Origin: Actinoplanes campanulatus
GTDB lineage: Bacteria > Actinomycetota > Actinomycetes > Mycobacteriales > Micromonosporaceae
Direction: 5' to 3'
Length of the DNA: 64,000 nucleotides
Assembly: GCF_014647795.1 (NCBI RefSeq)
Contig: NZ_BMPW01000012.1
Location: 1 to 64,000 of the forward strand
The notes under the pieces are model-generated. The model had not been told where the DNA came from. It was given only the letters and a program-made list of their open reading frames with translations, and ran no database searches. Positions within the stretch are counted from its first letter, which is position 1. Every line of letters begins with the position of its first letter. Of the stretch, positions 56,685 through 64,000 are shown in pieces. The position numbers and the translations under genes are program-made.

Positions 56685-57821
56685 GTGGCCAAGGACTATT
56701 ACGGAATTCTCGGTGTGAGCCGGGAGGCAACCGACGACGAGATCAAGCGCGCCTACCGCAAACTCGCTCGGCAGTACCACCCGGACGTCAACCCGGATCC
56801 GGAAGCGCACAACAAGTTCAAAGAGATCAACGCGGCGTACGAGGTCCTCTCCGACGACCAGAAGCGCCAGATCGTCGATCTCGGCGGTGACCCGCTCGCG
56901 CCCGGTGGCGGCATGCCCGGCGGTGCCGGCGGCGCCGGCCCGTTCGTCGGCTTCCAGGACATCATGGACGCCTTCTTCGGCACGGCCGCCGGTGGCGGCT
57001 CCCGGGGCCCGCGCCCGCGCACCCGTCCCGGCGCCGACGCCATCCTGCGTCTCGAACTGGACCTGGTGGAGACCGCCTTCGGTGTCGAGGCGCCGATCAC
57101 CGTCGACACCGCGGTGCTCTGCACCCAGTGCTCCGGCGCCGGCACCGCGCCCGGCACCCACCTGGCCACCTGCGAGGTCTGCGCGGGCCGCGGCGAGGTC
57201 CAGTCGGTGCAGCGCACCTTCCTCGGCCAGGTCGTCTCGTCGCGCCCCTGCCAGAACTGCCAGGGCCACGGCACGGTCATCCCGACCCCCTGCCCGACCT
57301 GCGCCGGCGACGGCCGGATAAGGACACGCCGCTCGCTCACCGTCAAGATCCCGGCGGGCGTCGAGGACGGCATGCGGATCCGCCTGGCCCAGCAGGGCGA
57401 GGTCGGCCCCGGCGGCGGCACCGCCGGCGATCTCTACGTGGAGATCCACGAGCGGCCGCACGACGTCTACTCGCGCAAGGGCGACGACCTGCACTGCCGG
57501 GTCACCCTGCCGATGACCGCGGCCGCGCTCGGCACCCGGATGACGATCAAGACCCTCGACGGCGAAGAGAACATCGAGGTCAAACCGGGCACCCAGCCGG
57601 CCAGCACGCTGCGCATCCGCGGCAAGGGCGTCCCGCACCTGCGCGGTCAGGGCCGCGGCGAGCTCTTCGTGCACCTCGACGTCAAGACGCCGACCAAGCT
57701 CACCGCCGACCAGGAGCGCATGCTGCGCGAGTTCGCCAAGACCCGCGGCGAGGACGTGGCCGAGCTCTCCAAGCAGGGCGGCTTCTTCAGCCGGATGCGC
57801 GACGCCTTCAACGGCCACTGA
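56685..57821 (+). CDS. dnaJ: Chaperone protein DnaJ
   Basis: This is a type I DnaJ of 378 aa. It has the J domain with HPD (residues 32-34), a Gly-rich linker, four zinc-binding CxxCxGxG repeats ([32 protein letters not shown]), and the C-terminal substrate domains. It lacks the long N-terminal basic stretch of the dnaK-linked copy, which suits DnaJ2 of the hrcA operon. The GTG start is about 10 nt after TTGAGGA. Confidence 0.97.
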   Translation: MAKDYYGILGVSREATDDEIKRAYRKLARQYHPDVNPDPEAHNKFKEINAAYEVLSDDQKRQIVDLGGDPLAPGGGMPGGAGGAGPFVGFQDIMDAFFGTAAGGGSRGPRPRTRPGADAILRLELDLVETAFGVEAPITVDTAVLCTQCSGAGTAPGTHLATCEVCAGRGEVQSVQRTFLGQVVSSRPCQNCQGHGTVIPTPCPTCAGDGRIRTRRSLTVKIPAGVEDGMRIRLAQQGEVGPGGGTAGDLYVEIHERPHDVYSRKGDDLHCRVTLPMTAAALGTRMTIKTLDGEENIEVKPGTQPASTLRIRGKGVPHLRGQGRGELFVHLDVKTPTKLTADQERMLREFAKTRGEDVAELSKQGGFFSRMRDAFNGH

Positions 57822-57828
57822 GAGCTGC

Positions 57829-57899
57829 GCACCCGACCACCCGGCGTCATCCCCGACAAGATCAAATTCAAGATCATGTCGTAGCCGGGTGGTGGGTGC
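57829..57899 (+). terminator. Extended hairpin after dnaJ
   Basis: GCACCC (57829-57834) pairs with GGGTGC (57894-57899), and CCACCCGGC (57837-57845) with GCCGGGTGG (57884-57892). A small CGACA/TGTCG stem is inside. It starts 8 nt after the dnaJ stop and has no T-tract. Confidence 0.65.
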
Positions 57900-57984
57900 C
57901 GACCGTCGCTCCCGCCGAGGGCCGGGCGGTGGCGAGCTGGCCGCTGGCGCGTCCAGAACACTCACCACCACCCGGCGACCTGAG

Positions 57985-58200
57985 TGAGCGGTCCCGCTAA
58001 CCCCACCCAAACCACCCACACACCCGGCGCGTCTCGTGCGCGGCCCCTGGTGTTGCCGGATGCCCACCCGCACACGCGTCGGCTTTTGGGTGCGGGTGCC
58101 GTGCGGTGGCAGGTGTGCTTGTGGGTGGTCGCGCACGCGGCGGGTTTGTGTGCGGGTGCCGCGCCGGTGGTTGGTGTGTCCTTGGGTGGGCGCGCGTGCG
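57985..58200. repeat. G/T-rich 60-bp tandem repeat with inverted flank
   Basis: Two units of exactly 60 bp (about 58081-58140 and 58141-58200) share TGCGGGTGCCG, GGTGTG and GGGTGG at matching places. The preceding 57995-58075 carries an inverted, diverged copy (CCACCCAAACCACCCACACA against the G-rich strand). The 445-bp gap between dnaJ and rsmE contains no credible ORF. Confidence 0.7.
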
Positions 58201-58253
58201 GCGGACTCGTGAGCGACCGGCGGTGCTGGTCGGTGCCGGCTTCGGGTGAGGGG

Positions 58254-58266
58254 TAGCGTCTCTGGG
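58254..58266 (+). promoter_or_regulatory. Leaderless promoter -10 (TAGCGT) of rsmE
   Basis: TAGCGT at 58254-58259 is 7 nt before ATG 58267. It decides this ATG over the in-frame GTG 58246. Confidence 0.6.
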
Positions 58267-59001
58267 ATGTCCGCGCCGCTGTTCCTGGTCGATAGCCTGC
58301 CCACCGGATCGTCGTACACGCTGGACGGCCCGGAGGGGCATCACGCCGCCACCGTGCAGCGGCTTCGGGTCGGTGAGACGCTGATCCTCGCCGACGGGCG
58401 TGGCGGCACCGCCCGGGCCGAGGTCACCGCGGTCGGGCGGGGCAGCGTCGACGTGATGGTCAGCGCGGTCGGCCAGGAGCCGGCCGCCGACCCGAGGCTG
58501 GTCGTCGTACAGGGCATCGCCAAGGGTGACCGGGGCGAGCTGGCCGTCCAGGCGATGACCGAGGTCGGGGTGGACGAGATCCTGCCCTGGGCGGCGTCCC
58601 GGTCGGTGGCCCAGTGGCGCGGCGACCGTGGTTTCAAGGCGCGCGACAAGTGGACGGCCACCGCCCGTGAGGCCGCCAAGCAGGCCCGCCGCTCCTGGCT
58701 GCCGCTGGTGACCGGCGACCCCGACTGCTCGACAAAGCGGGTGGCAGCTCGCATCTCCGGCGCGGCGGCCGCTTTCGTGCTGCACGAGGAGGCCACCGAG
58801 CGCCTCTCCACCGCCGCTCTGCCGGAACAGGGCGACATCGTCATGGTGGTCGGCCCCGAGGGCGGCATCAGCGACGCCGAACTGGAGATCTTCCGCGAGG
58901 CGGGCGCGACTCCGGTCCGCCTGGGCACCGCCGTCTTGCGCACCTCCACCGCCGGAGTGGCCGCCCTAGCCGTCCTGAACAGCCGCCTGACCCGTTGGTG
59001 A
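58267..59001 (+). CDS. rsmE: 16S rRNA (uracil1498-N3)-methyltransferase
   Basis: RsmE methylates U1498 of 16S rRNA. The 244-aa SPOUT protein has an N-terminal PUA-like part (HHAATVQRLRVGETLILADGRGG), VQGIAKGDRGELAVQAMTEVGVDEILPW, and the knotted SAM site VVGPEGGISDAELEIF ... LGTAVLRTSTAGVAAL. The gene normally sits next to dnaJ and HIT/phoH. Here the GH3 gene follows in the opposite direction. Confidence 0.97.
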   Translation: MSAPLFLVDSLPTGSSYTLDGPEGHHAATVQRLRVGETLILADGRGGTARAEVTAVGRGSVDVMVSAVGQEPAADPRLVVVQGIAKGDRGELAVQAMTEVGVDEILPWAASRSVAQWRGDRGFKARDKWTATAREAAKQARRSWLPLVTGDPDCSTKRVAARISGAAAAFVLHEEATERLSTAALPEQGDIVMVVGPEGGISDAELEIFREAGATPVRLGTAVLRTSTAGVAALAVLNSRLTRW

Positions 59002-59246
59002 CCCCCTCCAGAGCGGTCTCACGGACCGTGAGAAATCCCTGACACCCAGCTGAGGAATCCCGGCTGGCTCCCAGGGCTGCTTCAAGGTCCGTGAGACCGT
59101 TCTGGGAGCCGGCTGAGGAATCCTGGCTGGCTGTCAGGGCTGTTTCGGCGATCGTGGGACCGTTTTGGGGGCCGGCTGGGGAATCCTGGCTGGAAGTCAG
59201 GGTTGTTGGGCGGGCTTGAGGCCGCTCTGGGGGTCGGCTGGAGGGG
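59002..59246. repeat. 63-bp tandem repeat between rsmE and the GH3 gene
   Basis: The unit GCTGAGGAATCCTGGCTGGC plus about 43 more bases recurs from 59049, 59112 and 59175, with a partial copy at 59237. Periods are 63, 63 and 62 bp, with increasing divergence. The 245-bp convergent gap has no gene. A perfect palindrome, TCTCACGG-A-CCGTGAGA (59017-59033), precedes the array and may stop rsmE transcription. Confidence 0.82.
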
Positions 59247-61613
59247 TCAGGGGAAAGTGATTGTGGTGGTTAGGCGGGGGGCGTCGAGGGCGTGTGCGGC
59301 GGTTACCGTGTAGTCGCCGGGCACCGTGCGCCAGCCGCCGTCCCACACCTGGAAGGTGCGCTCGGGCAGCGGGATCGTCACGGTCACCGTCTCGCCGGGG
59401 GCGGCTGCGGCGGTGGCGAAACCGGCGAGCCACCGCTCCGGGCGGTCCGCCGGGCCGGACCGGTCCGCCGACAGGTACACCTGCACGACCTCCCGGCCGG
59501 GGCGGTCGCCGGTGTTGGTGAGCGTCACCCGCGCCTGCGTGGCGTCGAGCGCGATCTCCCCGTACGCCCAGGTGGTGTAACCCTGACCGGAACCGAACGC
59601 GAAGAGCGGGCGGGCCGACCAGCCGCGGTAGCCGATCCGGATGTCCTCGCCGTAGGCGAGTGTGCCGTCCGAGGGACGCACCTCCAGGACCGGGCAGTCC
59701 TCCTCCCGGCGCGGCCAGGTGGTGGGCAGGCGGCCGCCCGGCTCCGCGACGCCGAGCAGCACGTCGGCCAGCGCGGCGCCGGCCTCCTGCCCGGGGAACC
59801 AGGTGATCAGCACCGCGGCCGCCTCCTCGGACCAGGGCAGCAGCACCGGCGAGCCGGCGTTCACCACCACGATCGTGCGCGGGTTGGCCGCGGCCACCCG
59901 GGACACCAGCTCGTCCTGGCGGCCGGGCAGGGCCAGCGAGACGCGGTCGAAGCCCTCCGACTCGACCTGCTCGGTGGTGCCGACCACGACGACCGCCACG
60001 TCCGAGCGGGCGGCCAGTTCGACCGCCTCGGCGATCAGGCCGTCGTCGTCCGGACCGGGCGCCCGGTGGCCGAGCGTGGTGGAGACCGAGTGGGCCATGC
60101 CCGGTTCGAAGGTCTGCCGCAGCAGCACCGGAACCGGTACGCCGGCCTCCAGCTTCACGATGAACCGCTGCTCGCGCGGGTGCAGCAGCAGGTCGGCGCG
60201 GCCGGTGCCGGGCGGGTGCAGCGAGCCCTGGTAGCGCGTCTCGCCGCCGACGACCAGCTGGAACGCGCCGAACCCGGAGACCGCCAGCACGTGTTCGCCG
60301 CCGACCGCCGGGGTGATCTCGGTACGCAGTTCGAGGGTGGTGATCGCGGCCACCGGCAGCCCGCCGGGCGGGTCGCCGAGCCAGCGGATGGTGGCCGTGT
60401 CGACCGGGAAGTCGTGCCCCTCGGCGGAGAAGGTGAACGGCGCCCAGTCGGGGCCCTGCGCGGGCGGCAGGAACGGGCGCGGGTCGGCGCCGACCGCGTG
60501 TGCCACGTCGACCCCGGGCAGCGCCGCGCGCAACCCGTCCAGCGGGGAGATCACGTGCCGCGGGGTGACCTGGGCGCTGCCGCCGCCGAGCACTCGCGCG
60601 TCGGTGGCCAGTGCGCCGATCACCGCGACCCGGGTGAGGTCGGTGGCCCGCAGCGGCAGGGTGGCGCGCTCGTTGCGGGCCAGGACGAACGACCGGACCG
60701 CCACCTCGTGCGCCACCGCGTCGCCGTCCTCCTCCGGCGGCGGCGCGGGAAGGGTGTGCCCGTCCAGGGCCCCGGTACGGGCGGCGAGCCGCAGCACCCG
60801 GCGCACCTTGTCGTCGATGACCTCCTCCGGCACGGCTCCGGAGCGGACCGCCTCGACCAGCGCCGGACCCCACGGGTTGTCCATGGCCGGCATCGCGATG
60901 TCGAGCCCGCCGAGCGCGGCCGCCACGGTGTCCCGGGCGGCCCGCCAGTCCGAGACGACCACCCCGTCGAAGCCCCACTCCCGCTTGAGGATCTCGTCCT
61001 GGAGGCGCCCGTTGGCGGCCATCGGCGTGCCGTTGACCCCGTTGTACGCGCTCATCACGCCCCACCCGCCGGCCGCCGCCACCCGCTCGAACGGGGCCAG
61101 GTAGATCTCCCGCAGCGCGCGCTCCGGGATCTGGACGTCGACGGTCATCCGGTCGGTCTCGAAGTCGTTGCCGACCAGGTGCTTGACCGTGGTGCCGACC
61201 GAGTGCGCCTGCACGCCGGCCACGAACCCGGCCGCGATCTCCCCGGTCAGCAGCGGGTCCTCCGAGTAGCACTCGAAGTGGCGGCCGTTCAGCGGGGTGC
61301 GGTGCATGTTGACGGTCGGGCCGAGCAGCACGTGCACGCCCTTGCGCCGGGCCTCCTGGCCGAGCAGCCGGCCGGCCCGCTCGGCGACCGCGGTGTCCCA
61401 GGTGGCGGCGAGCGCGGTGGGGCTGGGCAGGGCCACGGACGGGTCCTCGGGGGTGTAGCCGGTGCCCCGGACACCGACCGGGCCGTCCGACATGACCAGC
61501 GACCGCAGCCCGATGTGGGGCACGGCCGGCAGTGACCAGAAGTCCTGTCCGGTCAGCAGGGACACCTTCTCCTCCAGCGTGAGCCGGCCGAGAAGGTCGT
61601 CGAGATCGGTCAT
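59247..61613 (-). CDS. GH3 beta-glucosidase with PA14 and FnIII-like domains
   Basis: The 788-aa enzyme should release glucose from beta-glucosides. It has no signal peptide, so it acts in the cytoplasm on imported oligosaccharides. The GH3 N-domain has MSDGPVGVRG, KHLVGNDFE and the nucleophile Asp222 in VVVSDWRA. The GH3 C-domain (about 330 onward) has a PA14-like insert (about 400-540) and the acid/base region EQVESEGFDRVSLALP. A FnIII-like domain ends it (about 690-788). The ATG at 61613 overlaps a CebR-like operator. The gene lies on the opposite strand within a conserved hrcA-to-phoH block. Confidence 0.94.
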   Translation of the reverse strand: MTDLDDLLGRLTLEEKVSLLTGQDFWSLPAVPHIGLRSLVMSDGPVGVRGTGYTPEDPSVALPSPTALAATWDTAVAERAGRLLGQEARRKGVHVLLGPTVNMHRTPLNGRHFECYSEDPLLTGEIAAGFVAGVQAHSVGTTVKHLVGNDFETDRMTVDVQIPERALREIYLAPFERVAAAGGWGVMSAYNGVNGTPMAANGRLQDEILKREWGFDGVVVSDWRAARDTVAAALGGLDIAMPAMDNPWGPALVEAVRSGAVPEEVIDDKVRRVLRLAARTGALDGHTLPAPPPEEDGDAVAHEVAVRSFVLARNERATLPLRATDLTRVAVIGALATDARVLGGGSAQVTPRHVISPLDGLRAALPGVDVAHAVGADPRPFLPPAQGPDWAPFTFSAEGHDFPVDTATIRWLGDPPGGLPVAAITTLELRTEITPAVGGEHVLAVSGFGAFQLVVGGETRYQGSLHPPGTGRADLLLHPREQRFIVKLEAGVPVPVLLRQTFEPGMAHSVSTTLGHRAPGPDDDGLIAEAVELAARSDVAVVVVGTTEQVESEGFDRVSLALPGRQDELVSRVAAANPRTIVVVNAGSPVLLPWSEEAAAVLITWFPGQEAGAALADVLLGVAEPGGRLPTTWPRREEDCPVLEVRPSDGTLAYGEDIRIGYRGWSARPLFAFGSGQGYTTWAYGEIALDATQARVTLTNTGDRPGREVVQVYLSADRSGPADRPERWLAGFATAAAAPGETVTVTIPLPERTFQVWDGGWRTVPGDYTVTAAHALDAPRLTTTITFP

Positions 61614-61626
61614 GAGAGCGCTCCCA
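61613..61626 (-). promoter_or_regulatory. CebR-like LacI-family operator at the GH3 start
   Basis: TGGGAGCGCTCTCA on the minus strand differs at one position from TGGGAGCGCTCCCA, the known target of the cellobiose repressor CebR of Streptomyces. It ends on the A of the start codon and contains the ribosome binding site GGGAG. Repression lifted by cello-oligosaccharides is inferred. Confidence 0.75.
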
Positions 61627-61673
61627 GGAGTGTGTCGGAGGTTCCGACGCCCATCTAAGCCCACCCCCGGCCA

Positions 61674-61686
61674 TAAGATCCATGAG
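61674..61686 (+). promoter_or_regulatory. Leaderless promoter -10 (TAAGAT) of the HIT gene
   Basis: TAAGAT at 61674-61679 is 7 nt before GTG 61687. It fixes the start in a frame that stays open to 61462 in the opposite gene. Confidence 0.62.
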
Positions 61687-62034
61687 GTGGAAAACACCTG
61701 CCTGTTCTGCCGCATCCTGGGCGGCGAGATCCCCGCCACCGTCGTGCACCGGACCGAGACCACCCTCGCCTTTCGTGACATCGACCCGAAGGCGCCCAGC
61801 CACGTCCTGGTCATCCCGGTCGCCCACCACGCGAACGTGATCGAACTGGCCGCCGACCCGGCCGCGGCCGCCGACGTGCTGGCCACCGCCGCCAAGGTCG
61901 CCGAGCTGGAGGGCCTGACGGACGGCTTCCGGGTCATCTTCAACACCGGGGAGCACGGCGGTCAGGAGGTCCACCACGTGCACGCGCACGTCGTCGGCGG
62001 CGCCCCGCTCGGACCTATGCTGGTCAGCCGATGA
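61687..62034 (+). CDS. HIT family protein (HINT-like nucleotide hydrolase)
   Basis: HIT proteins cleave nucleoside phosphoramidates or dinucleotides. The 115-aa protein starts with zinc-binding CLFC (Cys5, Cys8) and IPATVVHRTE, then AFRDIDPKAPSHVLVIP, and ends with the histidine triad H97-V-H99-A-H101 after GGQEVH. The gene is part of the usual rsmE-HIT-phoH order. Its stop overlaps a 26-codon ORF (ATGA). Confidence 0.94.
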   Translation: MENTCLFCRILGGEIPATVVHRTETTLAFRDIDPKAPSHVLVIPVAHHANVIELAADPAAAADVLATAAKVAELEGLTDGFRVIFNTGEHGGQEVHHVHAHVVGGAPLGPMLVSR

Positions 62035-62111
62035 GCGAGCTTGCGCGCGAATCATCGGGCTCAGTCTTGAACTCGTGCCGGCGCCGGAGCGAAGCGGAGG
62101 CGATGGCATGA
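62031..62111 (+). CDS. Putative 26-aa ORF coupling the HIT and serine hydrolase genes
   Basis: The ORF starts with ATGA overlapping the HIT stop and ends with ATGA overlapping the start of the next gene. It encodes a basic peptide containing SCRRRSEAEAMA. Its DNA (GAGCGAGCTTGCGCGCGAAT, then GGAGCGAAGCGGAGG) looks like a dispersed repeat I associate with Micromonosporaceae genomes, but that is recollection. It may be a translational link rather than a protein gene. Confidence 0.4.
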   Translation: MSELARESSGSVLNSCRRRSEAEAMA

Positions 62112-63505
62112 GCGTGCCCACCCCTCGCTACGAGCGCGCCGCCCGCCGGGCCCAGGCCGACGGCCGGATACCCGCGCTCTCGGTGGCGCTGCACCGCGCC
62201 GACCGGGAGCCGTGGGTCTTCACCGTCGGCGACTCCGGCAACCCGGACCACCCCCTCGGGCCGGGCACCCGCTTCCGGATCGGATCGGTCACCAAGACCT
62301 TCACGGCGGTGCTGGTCATGCAGGCCCGCGACGAGGGCCTGGTCGACCTGGACGCGCCGATCGGCAAGTACCTCGACGTGCCGGCGCACGGCGACGCCAC
62401 GGTCCGCCGGCTGCTCTCGCACACCGCCGGGTTCCAGCGGGAGCCGTACGGCGACGTCTGGGACACCCTGATCTCCCCCGACGCCGGCCGGATGCTCGCC
62501 GAACTGGACCGGGCCGAGCGGGTCCTGCCCAACGCCCGGCGGTTCCACTACTCCAACCTCGGCCTGGCGGTGCTCGGTCAGATGGTCGCCCGCCTGCGCG
62601 GCGGCACCTGGGCCGAGATCCTCACCGAGCGTGTCCTCACCCCGCTGGGCCTTGCGCACACCACGGCCGGCCGGCCGGTGGACGCGGCCGTCGGCTACCT
62701 GGTCGACGCGTACTCCGACGCGGCCCGCCCGGAGCCGCCGGTCGACGTCGGCGGTGTGGCACCGGCCGCCCAGCTCTGGAGCACCGCGGCCGACATGGCG
62801 AAGTGGGCCGCCTTCCTGGCCAGCCCGGAGACCGCCGACCCGGACGGCCGGGTGCTCGCCGCGGACACCGTCGACGAGATGCGCTGGCCGCTCACCACCA
62901 CCGACGAGAGCCTCTGGGCGGCCGGGTTCGGGCTCGGCCTGATCCTGGTCCCGGAGGGCAAGCGGGTCATGCACGTGGGCCACGACGGCGCCATGCCCGG
63001 CTTCCTGGCCGGTGTCTACGGCCGGCGGGGCGGCGACGGAAACCCGGGCGCGCTCGGCTGTGCGGTGCTCGGCTCGTCCGGCACCGCCGGGCAGACCAAC
63101 GAGCTGGTCCACGACCTGTTGCGGCTCGCCGCCGAGCTGGACCCGGCGGAGATCCGGCCGTGGCGGGCCGCGCCGCCCGCGCCGCCCGCGTACCGGCCGG
63201 TGCTCGGCCGCTGGTGGAGCGAGGGCATGGAGTTCGTCTTCGCCTGGCACGACGGCCGGCTCCAGGCGCGGGCCGCCGAGGCGCCGGCCGGGCGTCCGCC
63301 GGCGATCTTCGAGCCGCTGCCGGACCGGCCTGACGTGCTGCGTACCGTCTCCGGGCGGGAGGCCGGCGAGCTGTTGCGGCTCACCCGCGACGACAGCGGG
63401 GCGGTGGTCCGGATGCACTGGGCGACCTACCGGTTCGCCCGTCTCCAGGAGGGCTTCGACGGAGGCCCGGCGAGCGACGGGCCGGAAACCACTAACCGGC
63501 GATAA
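62108..63505 (+). CDS. Serine hydrolase (class C beta-lactamase/penicillin-binding-protein fold)
   Basis: The 465-aa protein has the nucleophile motif S60-V-T-K63 in FRIGSVTKTF and the second motif Y148-S149-N150 in RFHYSNLGLAV. The third (HxG-like) is HVGHDGAMPGF. After the catalytic domain (to about 355) there is a C-terminal beta domain (YRPVLGRWWSEGMEFVFAWHDGRLQ). There is no clear signal peptide, so a cytoplasmic esterase or peptidase is likelier than a beta-lactamase. The ATG follows GCGGAGG. It is an accessory gene between HIT and phoH. Confidence 0.9.
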   Translation: MSVPTPRYERAARRAQADGRIPALSVALHRADREPWVFTVGDSGNPDHPLGPGTRFRIGSVTKTFTAVLVMQARDEGLVDLDAPIGKYLDVPAHGDATVRRLLSHTAGFQREPYGDVWDTLISPDAGRMLAELDRAERVLPNARRFHYSNLGLAVLGQMVARLRGGTWAEILTERVLTPLGLAHTTAGRPVDAAVGYLVDAYSDAARPEPPVDVGGVAPAAQLWSTAADMAKWAAFLASPETADPDGRVLAADTVDEMRWPLTTTDESLWAAGFGLGLILVPEGKRVMHVGHDGAMPGFLAGVYGRRGGDGNPGALGCAVLGSSGTAGQTNELVHDLLRLAAELDPAEIRPWRAAPPAPPAYRPVLGRWWSEGMEFVFAWHDGRLQARAAEAPAGRPPAIFEPLPDRPDVLRTVSGREAGELLRLTRDDSGAVVRMHWATYRFARLQEGFDGGPASDGPETTNRR

Positions 63506-63534
63506 TGGCATCGGCGGGCGGGCGGCCGAGCGGA

Positions 63535-63621
63535 TAGGATGGCACGATCCTTGAGCGAGCCGCCCGACCCGCGGTGGCGAAGAAGAAGAGAGCAGGTGGC
63601 GGAGGCCCTTCGGGCCACCCT
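63535..63621 (+). promoter_or_regulatory. phoH promoter and leader
   Basis: TAGGAT at 63535-63540 is a plausible -10, giving a leader of about 75 nt. Near its end GTGGC (63596-63600) can pair with GCCAC (63614-63618), and GGCCC/GGGCC inside. This places the Shine-Dalgarno GGAGG (63601-63605) in a hairpin 17 nt before the ATG. Confidence 0.45.
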
Positions 63622-64000
63622 ATGACCGGTACGCCGAACGAATCCAGCACTGGATCGACCAGCCCGGTGCGGGCGCAGACCAAGATCTCGGTGAGCGATC
63701 CGAAGATCATGGTGAACCTGCTCGGCGCCAAGGACGAGATCCTCCGGCTCATCGAGCGCAACCTCGACAGTGACGTGCACGTCCGTGGCAACGAGATCAC
63801 CATCACCGGCGATCCGGCGGAGAACGCGACGGCCGAGCGCCTCTTCTCCGAGCTGATCGAGTTGATCGAGAAGGGTGAGACGCTCAGCGTCGACGCCGTC
63901 CGCCGCACCCTGCGGATGCTCGAGGAGAACACCTCCGAGCGCCCCGCCGAGGTGCTCACCCTCAACATCCTGTCCCGCCGCGGGCGCACCATCCGGCCCA
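63622..64000 (+). CDS. phoH: PhoH family ATPase, N-terminal part
   Basis: Only the first 126 codons are in the window. The protein begins MTGTPNESSTGSTSP and continues with the PhoH N-terminal domain (NLLGAKDEILRLIERNLDSDVHVRGNEITITG, about 32-65; then ELIELIEKGETLSVDAVRRTL). The P-loop ATPase part lies beyond the right edge. The gene ends the hrcA-dnaJ-rsmE-HIT-phoH block; ybeY would be expected next. Confidence 0.93.
   Translation, partial: MTGTPNESSTGSTSPVRAQTKISVSDPKIMVNLLGAKDEILRLIERNLDSDVHVRGNEITITGDPAENATAERLFSELIELIEKGETLSVDAVRRTLRMLEENTSERPAEVLTLNILSRRGRTIRP

Noticed and set aside
62108-63505. Secreted beta-lactamase
   Set aside because: No signal peptide is visible and the third motif is not KTG. 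A general serine esterase/peptidase is the safer call.

Overview
This is about 64 kb of a very GC-rich chromosome from a filamentous or sporulating actinobacterium, most likely Micromonosporaceae (Actinoplanes/Micromonospora-like). The basis is codon usage, valS-folC-DUF4233-ndk, an RNase E of actinobacterial layout, a translational-type ileS T-box, and the block rne-rplU-rpmA-obg ... nadD-rsfS ... comEA-comEC-holA-rpsT-lepA-hemW-hrcA-dnaJ-rsmE ... HIT ... phoH. The genus is inferred, not proven. I see no prophage, insertion sequence, CRISPR array or tRNA. The only rRNA is the last ~32 nt of a 5S gene with its terminator at the left edge.

Layout. 1-9.6 kb: 5S end, a membrane-anchored protein divergent from valS, folC, a DUF4233 membrane protein, a 1190-aa protein joining an N-terminal membrane module to a C-terminal VOC domain through a huge low-complexity linker, and ndk. 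9.6-13.2 kb: a minus-strand ABC exporter operon preceded by an ArsR-like regulator. 13.3-18.7 kb: T-box leader and eukaryote-like ileS, a PlsC-type acyltransferase, and a paralogue of the first membrane-anchored protein. 18.9-22.6 kb: an RsbQ hydrolase, an RsbP-like PAS-GAF-GAF-PP2C-HATPase protein and a STAS protein. 22.6-31.8 kb: two radical-SAM-linked genes, rne, a lipoprotein, rplU-rpmA and obg. 31.8-38.9 kb: a PepN-like aminopeptidase, a hybrid histidine kinase, nadD-rsfS-phosphatase, a lipoprotein and degV. 38.9-39.6 kb: a non-coding convergent gap filled by a large imperfect inverted repeat. 39.6-46.7 kb: an unknown protein and a PrmC-like methyltransferase on the minus strand, then comEA-comEC, holA and a membrane protein. 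46.9-55.5 kb: rpsT, a kinase-fold protein, DUF4240, MOSC, lepA, a GlsB-like membrane protein, a lysozyme-like protein, a crotonase, hemW and DUF4870. 55.6-64 kb: CIRCE-hrcA-dnaJ-rsmE, then a GH3 beta-glucosidase with a CebR-like operator lying between rsmE and the HIT gene, a serine hydrolase, and the start of phoH.

Together the genes form a translation, RNA-processing and proteostasis core (two tRNA synthetases, S20, L21, L27, Obg, RsfS, EF4, RNase E, RsmE, DnaJ/HrcA) interleaved with accessory genes. The most interesting accessory unit is the RsbQ/RsbP/STAS module, which looks like a self-contained small-molecule-gated partner switch. Other points worth attention are at least twelve TANNNT boxes exactly 6-7 nt before a start codon (leaderless mRNAs), a probable ATT start codon at 24586, an ABC ATPase apparently missing 7-8 residues before Walker B, a 26-codon ORF joined at both ends by ATGA overlaps, and several unexplained intergenic repeats.
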